Below, piece after piece: positions 45,755 to 55,862 of a DNA stretch of 64,000 bases. The notes under the pieces were generated by a model, which was not told where the DNA came from, ran no database searches, and saw only the letters and a program-made list of their open reading frames with translations. The DNA comes from Epiperipatus broadwayi (Eukaryota; Onychophora; Udeonychophora; Euonychophora; Peripatidae), in NCBI GenBank assembly GCA_028023455.1, contig JAQFVV010000022.1:10247100-10311099 (forward strand), in the 5' to 3' direction. Made by a program: the position numbers and the translations under genes. The stretch's first letter is position 1; every line of letters begins with the position of its first letter.

Positions 45755-46780
45755 GTAGTAATTAGTTGTCATAGTTAATAAAGCTAGCATTATGAGACAT
45801 AATGAGATGAATGTGGTTGAATTAGATTAGTTATTTAGTGGACATGATTCTATAATTAAAGTTATAAGTTGCACTCAGTTGATGTCATTAATAAGCTCAT
45901 GACATCCTTATTGCATTACTCTAAGCTTGGTAAGTAGAGAGAGATAGTTTAACGATTTAATTTTTCAGAAGTATGCAATTGGAGAATGATGTATTGTTCA
46001 TTTAGGCATATGAAGATACAAGTAAAATCATAGTCTTTAGGTGTAATGATCATTGTCCTTTATCCAGTCTCTGTCATTTAACTGGATAGTATGGAGAGAA
46101 ACCACCTATATACATTTTAGATTTTAATTCTGATAGATTTTAAATATAATAAAAGCATCTATTTTATTTCTATCTCATGTATACCTTCTGTAAATTCTGT
46201 TACATTTGATAGCAAAATCTGAGCAATCATGAATAAAATATCTATCTTATCCTATACCATTACAATATTTTGAAATTGTTATATATGGTAAATCTTGTTT
46301 TCATATATATTTATTAATTAATCATTGTATAATGGAATGGTTTTACTTACAAGTGGAAAAATGTTTTTTAGACATAGTGTGTTATCTTGCATCAAATAAA
46401 ATGTTTGTAAAACTACTGGTTCATATTTCGTTGTTTTGATTTTATTTTGAAAATGATTTGATTATGTTATAATAATTGTTGTTAAAATTTAATTGATGAG
46501 TATTCATTCTAATGATAGTTTTTTTTTTTTTAAATTAATCAATACATTTCAATAAATCAAACAAAACTTTTAAAAAGATGTTTTATACAAACAAGCACTG
46601 TATAGCAAAATAGTAATACAATAAGTCTATCAGAGTTACAAGAGAAGTTTCATATTAATCTATAAATAGGATATAAAAAAGCTGGCCATACTTTCCAATG
46701 TGTACACTATAATTCTGACTTATCCTGATAAATTATACTATGATGTTTGGTTTGGATTTTTTATTCTTTTATAGTTTTTG
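45755..46780. other. gene-free stretch
   Basis: No coding or RNA gene recognised. Confidence 0.4.
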
Positions 46781-46991
46781 TTAAGTCCATGGATTGCAGC
46801 CTAGCTGTGTTATTTTCAATGCTGTTGCTTCTTATATATCTTCTAAGTAATAATTTTTTTTGTTTTGATGCTTGAGAGCAGTGATAGGTTAACAGACCCC
46901 AGCTAGAGTTCAGCAGCCCAATTCTGTGATTTTTGCTTCTTGAATTTTACATGAAATTTCAAATCAATTCCCAGTAACAAAATGCTCAATT

Positions 46992-47188
46992 ATTATTATA
47001 ATAAAGCAGGCAAAACCCACTATACATATTGCCACACACAGCAAGCTAGAGTAATCAATGGATGGCATCCATTGGTTACTCTAGCTTGCTGTGTGTGGCA
47101 ATATGTATAGTGAGTTTTGCCTGTTTTAATAACAGTTAAAAGCAAGCATAAGAAATGGTGATCATGTGATGTTTATATTATTATAATA
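46992..47188 (+). mobile_element. hairpin retroposon family A, minimal palindrome
   Basis: attattataata at 46992-47003 and 47177-47188 (12 bp, but low complexity) brackets a perfect short palindrome. Its arms of about 58 bp turn at ggatggcatcc near 47062, followed by the constant terminus gcaagcataagaaatggtga then tcatgtgatgtt. The arms contain caggcaaaacccactatac, cacacacagcaagctagag and aatcaatggatg. The hammerhead-like region is absent, which shows that the inverted structure and the terminus are kept even without it. Confidence 0.8.
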
Positions 47189-47828
47189 GTTATTTTATTG
47201 GCAACATGTTCAGTACAATCATACCAATCTTTTTTTATATCAAACAGAAATTAAATTTTCTGAAATATAATAATTTTTTAAATTAAAAATCATAAATAAA
47301 ATGTTAGAAGAAAAAATAATAATAATAATTGGGAAATTCATTTTAACTCAAAACATGAATCTCTTTTGCCTAAGGATTATTTCTATAAGTATTCTTACCT
47401 TAAAGTGAAAGATAATTTTTTAAGAAGTAATACTGTGAAAGGTTTGTATGCTTATATTTCTATATTTTCCTAAAAGTAGAGAAATATTGAGATTTTAAGA
47501 ATGATCTTAAAACATGAAAAAAAAATAGGACAAAACAAAGATAGAAATATTGGGAGAGGATACTATGATTTAAAGAACCTTACTATGAAAAGCTCAGGAG
47601 GAACTTTTGGTGTTCAAGCATCTAAAAGGCAGGCTGAATGCATCACTATTATTAAAACTGAGTTTGTTTTTTTAGTTTACTCAACTGAGCATCAATCTAG
47701 AAAACTGCTCTTTGAGTCGACCATTCTCATTACTTTCAATAATCATGCCCCCAATGCTCATAGGTAGATAAAAACTTCCTCAACAATTGCAAAGGCTGCT
47801 TATTACAATTATGCTTGTTTTAAAAAAT
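47189..47828. other. gene-free stretch
   Basis: An 88-codon plus frame at 47501-47767 has an atypically mixed composition but no resemblance to a known family. Nothing else recognised. Confidence 0.35.
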
Positions 47829-47995
47829 CAACATCATCCAACATCAAACATTGAATGTCTTCAGAAAAATGTTGAACTTCCAATTACATTCAATTGTTAA
47901 TAATAGCACACAGATTAGTATTTAACACCAAGTTTGGACTGGCATTATTTCTCTCTCTTTTTCAAGTGTTTCTGGCCTAACCAGTGATAGTATTA
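47829..47995 (-). repeat. PLE terminal repeat (pLTR), inverted fragment
   Basis: The reverse complement of the PLE repeat: tail (attgaatgtcttcagaaaaa), the gtgctattattaac block, and a decayed hammerhead-like part (tcaagtgtttctggcctaac on the plus strand). It abuts the plus-oriented copy that follows, so the pair is head to head. Confidence 0.6.
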
Positions 47996-48300
47996 ACGGT
48001 TAACAGAATAGCTCAATTGGTTAGAGAATCACCCTACAACTCAATTTTCAAGAATCTAAAAATCTAGGTTATTCCCATGATAATACTGTTATTGTTCATG
48101 CCATCAATGCCTGAAGAAGAAAGGAAAATAATACCACTCGAAACGTTGTGTTATATTCTAGCCTGTGTGCTATTACTAACAGTTGAATGTAATTAAAGAG
48201 TTTAAATTTTTTTCTAAAGACATTCAATGACATTTAATGTTAAATGAAGGAAATAATCCAACACATTTAGGCAAACACATTGGACATTCGTCTATAAGAC
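47996..48300 (+). repeat. PLE terminal repeat (pLTR), solo copy
   Basis: The tRNA-like head is aatagctcaattggttagag, then a B-box-like aatctaggttattccc. A hammerhead-like part follows: CTGAAGA at 48111-48117, an extra A, a stem II whose 3' side is ccactc, and GAAA at 48140-48143. The body is gtgctattactaacagttga, and the tail aagacattcaatgac then gaaggaaataatccaacaca. No PLE coding lies next to it. Confidence 0.65.
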
Positions 48301-48389
48301 ATTTATTGTCCTGCTAAGAATGGCTGGATATGAATTCACTTGCCAATATTATATAAGTAATTGTATCGTTTATGGGCTGGCTATCAGAA

Positions 48390-48520
48390 AAAAAATCTAA
48401 GCTAGCTTGAGAAAACCTCAACTTTCTGAAAAAAATTTCAAGATGCAGCTAGGTTTAAATCCAGGCCATATGTATGGCAAGTCAATGAATTTTCTAGCTA
48501 TTATATTATGATACCCTTTG
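48390..48520 (-). mobile_element. SINE S1 head fragment
   Basis: On the minus strand, ggtatcataatataatagct is followed by tgacttgccatacatatggc and the B-box-like ctggatttaaacctagc, in the same order as the S1 head at 43.3 kb. Confidence 0.45.
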
Positions 48521-49317
48521 TGATAGCGATTATTTGTTTTTTGTCTCAATAATCTTTACGTTTTATATCTCAGAGCGTCTTATTTAGAGATAAAATAATA
48601 CGATTATTATGTTTTGATTCTGTTTGATAAAAAAGATTACTTTGTTTAAAAAGAAAATGATCCCTTTTAAAATCTCATAAAACTGTTAAAATGATGGGCA
48701 GTATCTTTATTATTTTCCAACAATTATCTTGTTAGGTTATGATTTAAAGTGGTTATTAATTATTAATACAGGTATTAATTCACTGATGTGGAAAAATAGA
48801 CAATTTTCTTCGTATAGATGAAAGTGTGTACAGAAGATTATTAATACATTCATTCCTTAATTGGATTCCGTCTGTATTTTTACATCCTTTTGTTATTATA
48901 TTTTAATCCTTTTCATTTTCTGATTAGAACTTTTCAAAAGTCCCATTTCTGTATAATAGAAGAAAATAAAGGCTGGCCAACAATACTCTGTCAATCTTTA
49001 TTTATTTAATAAATACGATATTTTTAAATTTTATTTTTAGAAGTACTTTTTTTATATATATACTTATTTAAAAACCATATGGTTAAGTAGGAGCGGTTTA
49101 GTTTGTTTTTATAGAAATCTCTTTGTTAACAGGGAGCGATGCAGACAGTAAAAATATATATATATTGAAAACAAAATAATTTCAGTATAATATTGACGGA
49201 TGAAAAGTTTAAAAAATATAATTTCAAAGCAAAATTGTTTAAAAGCGAAAAGGAGAAAAACTAATACATGAAAATAAATAGTTGCAATATATTGTTTATC
49301 AAAAATTAATGACATGT
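48521..49317. other. gene-free stretch
   Basis: No feature recognised. Confidence 0.4.
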
Positions 49318-49432
49318 ACAGCTCACGTGCCATGTTAGATTTGGCAGTAATTGGTATCACCCTCAAATGTGAATGATTAGTAATCGAATGAATAGTTCTT
49401 AGATCATGTGACATTCGACACCGGAAGTGACA
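49318..49432 (+). promoter_or_regulatory. promoter-like block with E-boxes and an ETS site
   Basis: A perfect CACGTG E-box (49324-49329), a tcatgtgac USF/MITF-type element (49404-49412) and a consensus ETS/GABP site accggaagtg (49420-49429) lie within about 105 bp. This combination is typical of TATA-less housekeeping promoters in animals and is unusual by chance in such AT-rich DNA. Transcription to the right would reach a possible first coding exon at 49.69 kb. No CpG island is visible. The call rests on motifs only. Confidence 0.4.
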
Positions 49433-49686
49433 GCTTATATCCCAATCCTGAAACATGTAGCCCTCGTGTCTCACTTTATCATTGTGCAGTGTAATAAAAT
49501 AAATAACTGGGCATATCGGTATAAGAAATTTTATTTTTATAATGAACTATAGTAGAATAACGGTTCTGAGCTCAGTAAAGAGTGAAGAAATACTTTGGAT
49601 ATTTATGATTTTGCTGCATTGGTAGAGTTTTAAATGTCTGAGGAGTAAATAATTAATTCTGTATTTGCAGAGTATAGTTTAATATA

Positions 49687-49752
49687 ATGGATGCAGAGTT
49701 AAAAGATCCAAAATCATTTCTCAACCAAGTAATGGAACTATTGTGTTCTTAA
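49687..49752 (+). CDS. candidate first coding exon (21 codons if unspliced)
   Basis: A plausible 3' splice site, ctgtatttgcag (ends 49670), is followed by 16 nt and an ATG. The frame begins MDAELKDPKSFLNQ and continues to a TAA after 21 codons. Alternatively it leaves through a donor-like caa-gtaatg at 49730. The mixed charged composition is unlike translated AT-rich noise, and the promoter-like block sits about 260 bp upstream. I cannot identify the protein, the upstream donor is uncertain, and no later exon was found in the window. It may be chance. Confidence 0.25.
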   Translation: MDAELKDPKSFLNQVMELLCS

Positions 49753-50639
49753 TAATATTAGAGCTCCTGAATGTGATCTCTGCAGGGCAGTGCTTCCAAC
49801 CTGTAGTTCTTATTGCATAATCAGATGGTCTATAGCTCTATTATTGACTTAATATTAAGTGCTTTGGTTTTTTTCTGCCCCTACCTATATAGGTGTTAAT
49901 TCGTTAAAAGAATTAAGCAACTATTGTATATTTGTTTAGGGCATTTTGATGCTTTCATGCTATTGTTTATCCTTTCATCAACTGATCATTCTAACAAGAA
50001 AACTTTGTTTTATTTTTATCACTGCATGTTACTTTAGACTTATTTGTCTACCTGAAAAAGTACAATTAAGAGATCATGGTATTATGATATTACATAAAAG
50101 CTGATAATCTAGCTTATGTATAGTTGGGAAAATTGTAAAACACTTTTGTTTGCTACACTTTTTCCCCTGATTATATTTGATGATTGCATATATACTGTTC
50201 ATCGTAATATTGGAAAGGAACTCCCATTGTTTTATAAAGAAGCACTAAAAAACAAGAGAACTTATTAAAACTTATAACTACTAGAGAGTCTTTGGAAAAA
50301 GTACAAAGATTGAATTTACAAACACCAATAAGTATAATTAGAACTATTGTATATTAAAATAAAAAGAATGATATATACTTTATATATTAGCATCTAACAC
50401 ATTCCAGCAGAATATGAATATAAACATTGAAGAGTTATTATATGTATATTCATTTACAAAAGATGTGCATTACGTAAACATAAAGTTATAATAAATAAAA
50501 TTATATAAATTTAAACAGTACTCAGCATACAAAGATGATATATATTGAAGATCGGAAAACCAATTTTATTGATATTTGCAAATTTATGTTATGTCAGATT
50601 TATACATATATAAAGCTAGTCAAGTGTCAAATATTTTTT
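49753..50639. other. gene-free stretch
   Basis: If the candidate exon is real this would be its first long intron. Nothing else recognised. Confidence 0.35.
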
Positions 50640-51093
50640 TGGATATAATTTGGAGCTTCCTTTTTTTTAATTTTGTGCCCAAATTTAGGAATGTGATCAT
50701 AAAACTTATAAAAGTTTTTCATAAGCCTCATGTTGTTGTCTTCATCATTATTTGAACAATAATTTTATCAACCTCCACAAATATTTGCATATTATTTTTG
50801 TCTATTTTCACACTTGTGACACAAATGTTAATATCTTTAATAAAAAAATTTTAGAACTATTTTATTATATGGAAATCAAACCACTCTCAAACTTGGTCAA
50901 AAAAATTTAATGCAGTCAATTAGTTTTAAAAATATTTTGCACATTGTTTGATTGTTATATTTATTTTCTTGATTATTTTTTTAAAATTAAGATATAAATA
51001 ATGTGATTGCATGAAAGTTTGCCATGGCATTTTAGTTGTATTTGTATGTTGGATAATTCCCATCATCTAATATTTAATATCTTTAAAAAAATT
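50640..51093 (-). pseudogene. inverted PLE fragment upstream of the PLE
   Basis: The segment atgttggataattcccatca with the neighbouring tctaatatttaatatcttt (51040-51090) is the reverse complement of the PLE repeat tail. Further left the minus strand gives broken frames with a heavy Lys/Tyr bias that could be PLE N-terminal coding, but this is not firmly matched. PLE insertions often carry partial inverted copies at one end, which fits. Confidence 0.4.
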
Positions 51094-51470
51094 ACATAAT
51101 GTCTGGAAACCATTAATTAACTTTGCTCTTAGAAAAAAGTGGAGAAATCAGGAGAAACTGCATTGATAAGAATATGAAATTTCTACAGACTTATTTTTAC
51201 CAATATGGTTCAGTTGGTTAGAGTGTTATTTTAAAATTCAACATTCAAATATCTAAAGGCCCTGGTTCAAGTCCTATGCTAGTTATCAGACCAGCAACAC
51301 CTGAAGAAATGATGGGAATAATACCACTCAAAACATTGTATATATAATAACCTGTGTGCTATTATTAATAGTTGAATATAATTGAAAATTTAAAATCCAG
51401 TAAATATTTTTTGAAATCAATGTTTAATATTAGATAATGGAAATAATCCAACATATTCAAACAAGCACTA
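51094..51470 (+). repeat. 5' terminal repeat (pLTR) of the PLE
   Basis: It begins acataatgtctggaaaccat then taattaactttgctcttag. It contains a tRNA-like head (tatggttcagttggttagag, then ccctggttcaagtcctatg as B-box), CTGAAGA at 51301-51307 with a stem II ending ccactc and CAAAAC where GAAAC is expected, the gtgctattattaatagttga block, and the tail agataatggaaataatccaa. It matches 53326-53706 in the same orientation along its whole length. Confidence 0.7.
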
Positions 51471-51639
51471 AGTATATGGTATGGACCCAATGCCATATCA
51501 AACTTTAGACCTTATGAAAAATTATGTCTAAAACTGGCCAAAGTAGAAAATCAATTAACTTTCTTATGTAAATCTGAAGGGATAGTTCCTAGGGGGTTGC
51601 AACTAAAATCTCCAATTCCCTGCTAAAGAGCTGAGAATG

Positions 51640-53310
51640 AGCAAGTGAGGATCTGTTAAGAGAAAAAAACAATATTCAAAGAGTTTTCAAGTATCAATTA
51701 TTGCATTTCATTAGAATATGTAAAATGTTTTCTTAAAAATAAACTTACTGATGAAAACTTCACAAGAGTTTTTCAAGCAATAAGAACATCATATTTTAAT
51801 TACACAAATCTATATGGACATAACAAATTTTATAATGTATCAAGTAGTATACCAGCCTCATCCATTAAAAATCTTAGTTCCTAAACATCTAACAGATGCT
51901 GAAAGTTCTGTTCTCAAGAAAGGACCAACCTTTGCCATCACAGCATCTAATATCACTTTATTAGATATAGTGACAGCCATTAAGGGAGTCATTCAAAAAT
52001 TGCATATTATAGCAAAATCCCTCAACTTTATGATCTACCTAAAATGCATAAAGATCACGTTCCATTAAGTCCTATTGTTAGTTCTAGAAATTTCATCTTC
52101 CATAAAACTTGCCAAGATTTCTCAAAGTTTTTAGTTTTTTGGCATACAAGATCCCAGTCCTTTGTCAGAAATTCTAGGCACATTGTAGAATTAATCAAGA
52201 ATATGAAAATTGAAAGAAATGATATTCTGATAAGCTTTGATGTGGAAAGTATATTCACAAATGCATCATGTGAAGAAACATTAACTATTGTAAGGAAAAG
52301 ATTAAATGGTGATATAGCTTACAACCCCGAACCACTTTTACAATTGCTAGTGTAATAGAAATATTAACATTCTGCATAACTACAGCATACTTTCAATACA
52401 ACATATAATTCTTCCAATAAAATCAAGGGATGACTACTGGGCTTACTATTGTTATCCCTGATTAGCAATTTACTTATAAGAACTTAAAACCCAGCCATAA
52501 AGACTACTCCATATTCATCTAAAGTATGGCTTCATAATTTTATGATTCATTTGTTGTATGGCCACATGATGAATCACTACTACAAACTTTCTGGAAATAC
52601 ATCACTAACATATCCTTATCAATTAAATTTGCAATAGAATCAAAACAAAAATTGTCATTTCTTAGATGTTTTGTGACAAAACCTTCTCATGACAAAATCA
52701 AAACTATAGTCTACAAAAAAAACTTTCACTTATAAGAAAATACTTAGTATATATGTCCAATCACACCAGAAACACAAAATGTGGAATTATACCATCACTA
52801 TGGAATAGAATGAAAGAAGTTTGTTCAGAAACCAGTGATTTGGAAAAAGAAAAGATCTATATAGAACAAGAACTTGTAAAGAAACCCTTAAATAGACAAC
52901 AAAAAGAACCATCAAAGGAAAACAATTGTTGCAGAAAAATTAAAAGAAAATCTGCAATCAATATAACATCGGAACAGCTTTCCAGTGCCATACTACATTA
53001 TCAGGAATTCTAACATCTACAAAGCCTAAACTTGAAATGCTGAAAATCAAAAACTGTATTTAAGAAATACCATGTGAATGTGGAATGATGTATATTGGTG
53101 AGCCCAGTTGTTCCATTGGAAAGTGATTGCAAGAACACCAATTGGTGATTAAAAAAGAAAAAACAGTGTGTCTAAAATAGCAGATTATGTTTGTACCAGT
53201 GAACCATGTGTTTGATTGGGAAAATACAAAAATATTGAAGAGAACAAGGAACAAAGAAGAAAATTCAAAAAAGCTGTTCACATGACAATTGCAAATGACC
53301 CCTTAATTTA
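51640..53310 (+). pseudogene. PLE reverse transcriptase and GIY-YIG nuclease remnant
   Basis: Pieces in order across frames: NLSS-like then KHLTDAESSVLKKGPTFAI (about 51870-51945); PLSPIVSSRNFIFHKTCQDF, SRHIVELIKNMK and DILISFDVESIFTNAS (52060-52265), where SFDV is RT motif A; an IKGMTTGL-like motif B near 52430 (QxxGTxMG in the family); the YVDD region lost near 52530-52560; and WKYITNISLSIKFAI with KLSFLRCFVTKPSHDK and IKTIVYKK (52590-52720). Next come NTKCGIIPSLWNRMKEVCSE (52780-52840), then PCECGMMYIGE (53068-53100), the GIY-YIG core, with LQEHQLV and DWENTKILKR. At least several stops and shifts interrupt it, and the catalytic YADD/YVDD is not readable. Confidence 0.85.
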
Positions 53311-53325
53311 ACCTAGCATGACTAT

Positions 53326-53706
53326 ACATAATGCCTGGAAACCACTAATTAACATTGCTCTAACATTGCTCTTAGGAACTCATAGACAGTTATAAGAAAT
53401 TTCTACTGACTGTTGCCTTTGGCAGTTTGGCTCAGTTGGTTAGAGTGTTATCTTAATATTCAATATTCAAGAATCTAAAGGTCTGGGTTTGGTTTCCATA
53501 TTAGCACTGTTACTGGTCAGGCCAATAATATCTGAAATAGAAAGAATACTACTACTTGAAACATTGTGTATCTATTAACTCATATAGTATTACTAACAGT
53601 TGAATGTAATTGAAAATTAAAAATTTTAATGGTAATATTTTTCTAAAGACATTCAATATTAGTATCAGATGATGGAAATTGTTCAACATATAAATATAAA
53701 CAAATA
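53326..53706 (+). repeat. 3' terminal repeat (pLTR) of the PLE
   Basis: It starts acataatgcctggaaaccac. The head is ggctcagttggttagagtg, then gtctgggtttggtttcc as the B-box position. The hammerhead-like core is decayed on the 5' side (CTGAAAT) with GAAA at 53558-53561. The body gtattactaacagttgaatg and the tail aaagacattcaatatt, gatgatggaaattg follow. Divergence from the 5' repeat shows that the insertion is old. Confidence 0.7.
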
Positions 53707-53799
53707 TTGTGATTTAAACATTGATTGCTCTTTTGATCAATAAATTGCCTAATAGATGTAGTGATGTGACAAAATTATGATTAATAGAACAAACTGAAA

Positions 53800-54000
53800 T
53801 CTTTAACTCTAAATAATAATAGCTGTATAACTATTTACTAGCCACTAGAAAAAATTAGGCTTATGAGGTTTTTTTTATTAGTTGACCTATAGAATATCCA
53901 CTAGCCATCTAATAATAGTCAATAAATGGGTATTTAGCTTTTATTAACTAGAGAATAAAAATTTCCTTAATCTGGATTGGTCATATGGGTGTTGATATAC
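53800..54000 (-). mobile_element. SINE S1 tail fragment
   Basis: The segment atagaatatccactagccat then ctaataatagtcaataaatg and ggtatttagcttttattaac belongs to the S1 tail set. No head was recognised. Confidence 0.4.
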
Positions 54001-54199
54001 TAAATGTGAAAATTAAAAATATGTAATTGTAGTGTAATGTGGTTTTATTGTTTATATGAAGTTCATTGAAAGTAACAAGGCCAGGCTGTAGTCCAGCAGT
54101 CTGCCAATCTGCAATTATAACAAACTAGACTGACAGTTATGAAGGAGTCATACTTCTATAGACATTGAGTCCATGATTATTTTTATTTTTAACTTATAA

Positions 54200-54660
54200 A
54201 TTACTTATCTTTTCTAAAATATTTTTCTTTCTCTGGAACAAACTCTACAAATTGATCTTCAAAAATTTGATGATACTTATCAGTGCTTAGGAATTTAAAT
54301 TTTTTAATGTTGATGTCAATAAAAAGAAACATTAATGTAGAGGAGTATTGAATACAATTTTATCAATATTAATAGCTTCCATCTGTGCTCTCAAGTTTGA
54401 ATTTTTCTGAATAAATTTTTGTTCCATTAATATCTATAATAGTGCTTCTTGGTAGAATATTGTATTTTAAAGTCCCTATCACTTCAGAAAGTATATTATC
54501 TATGAACTTTATTCCCACTTTTTAAAAAAAAATATTCTTATAATGGCAATGTTTTCCAATAGATGTATCTTACCAAGGTAGCTGAATTTCATTTTGTCAA
54601 CTCCATAATTTTATTTCCCTATCTTGCTAATTTTATTTCTAACATTAATTTCTTTCTTTG
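54200..54660 (-). pseudogene. unrecognised decayed coding sequence
   Basis: The minus strand shows unusually long, peptide-like pieces for such AT-rich DNA: KVGIKFIDNILSEVIGTLKY (about 54455-54520), IIDINGTKIYSEKFKLESTD, and in another frame QIFEDQFVEFVPEKEKYF (about 54220-54280). Stops and shifts separate them. I do not recognise the family. A mobile-element protein is more likely than a host exon, because splice sites are not obvious and the pieces run on without introns. Confidence 0.35.
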
Positions 54661-54909
54661 CTTTCATTTCAAATTTTTTTAAAAAAAAGTTTTAACTGTA
54701 GACATTCAGAGTCTGAACAATACTTATAATTCGTTTGTTTTTTGCTTCTGATTTCATAGATAGATCAATGATTTTTGTGGTATGTGTGATAATGGATCTG
54801 TTTGTTTTAACATCTAATCCATCATAGATGTAAGTACACATTAACATTTTATTCATCATAGTGAGTTCACTGATTTCGCACATGAATGTTAAAGTAGTAA
54901 ACAAAACAT

Positions 54910-55750
54910 ATTAAACATTCAGAATATGAATGAACACTGTTAACAATGTTTAAAATTTTTACTGTGACAAGTCAGTTTTCTGAACCATATTACAAAACAT
55001 TTTTTTATTTTTATTCTTATCTAAGATAAGACAAATAATGCTTATTTGAAAATATTTTATCTTCACTTCTGAATCCATAAAGTTTTCTAACGTGATTCTT
55101 TATTTGATACAAAATAAAATATTCTATGAGTACATAAGATGTTCAATTATAATTTTTCACAGATGCATAAGATTAAACTTATTCATTATTCCATTAATAA
55201 TGGTTATTAAAGTGTGGATCATATCATAATAATTATTAAAAACTTCGTTTTCTAAAATCCATTTCTTTTTTTTTCCTTTCAGTTTTATTCATCATTGAAA
55301 AATATATCCTTTTTTTTTTCTATTGAAAGTATTAAGATTATTAAAAATATTGAAGATGTTGTATAAATAATTAAGTTAGAGACTACATTTTTAAAAATTT
55401 GGGACCCACCTAGAATTCTATCTTGCAAAAATACAAAAAGTTCATTCCATAGGTTCATATATATCTAAGAATGAAGATGTGTAATTTAAAATTTATATGT
55501 AAATAATTATTGTAAAAATGTATTTATAAATTTATTAAGCGCATATAATTGTTTTTTGTTAATAAACATTTTACTTATATATATAAACAGTCATTTCAAG
55601 TAAAATAACCAAATGCTATATGTAACACACACACGCGCTCAATGTGAGAAGACATAAAACTAAATCAAATTAATATACCTAAACATTTCAAAGTAGAGTT
55701 AAGCACAATTCTCTCTCTCTCTTTTAAAAAGTAATATATTCGAGCGAATT
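54910..55750. other. gene-free stretch
   Basis: No feature recognised. Confidence 0.4.
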
Positions 55751-55754
55751 TTAG

Positions 55755-55862
55755 ATTTTTTTTTTTTTTAAGTGTCATAGCATCGGCCGGGATGCGAACC
55801 CGCAACCCGGGCAACTGCCTGCAAATGCAAGGCAGTCGCGCTGACCTCTCGACCACCAATGC
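55755..55862 (-). mobile_element. SINE S3, minus-strand copy
   Basis: On the minus strand gcattggtggtcgagaggtc leads to ggcagttgcccggg, then gcgggttcgcatcccgg and ccgatgc, followed by tatgacac and an A-run. The acceptor gcattgg/ccgatgc pairs fully with one wobble. The anticodon arm has a 7-bp stem but a 9-nt loop, unlike a functional tRNA. It is markedly GC-richer than its surroundings, so it is young. Confidence 0.8.

Larger units (their letters stand above)
51094..53706 (+). mobile_element. Penelope-like element with GIY-YIG endonuclease, decayed
   Basis: Direct terminal repeats (51094-51470 and 53326-53706) enclose a broken ORF. In order it has the PLE N-terminal block, reverse transcriptase and a C-terminal GIY-YIG nuclease. 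This is the standard layout of endonuclease-bearing Penelope-like elements, which prime reverse transcription at a target nick. The short body (about 1.85 kb) and many stops mark an old, inactive copy. An inverted fragment lies just upstream. The repeats carry both a tRNA-like head and a hammerhead-like core. Confidence 0.85.

Noticed and set aside
49109-49474. 121-codon minus-strand open frame
   Set aside because: Starts inside the promoter-like block, is rich in F/I/Y/L as random AT-rich translation is, and has no recognisable domain.
55780-55862. Functional tRNA gene
   Set aside because: Enlarged anticodon loop, A-rich tail and two sister copies with target duplications show that it is a SINE.
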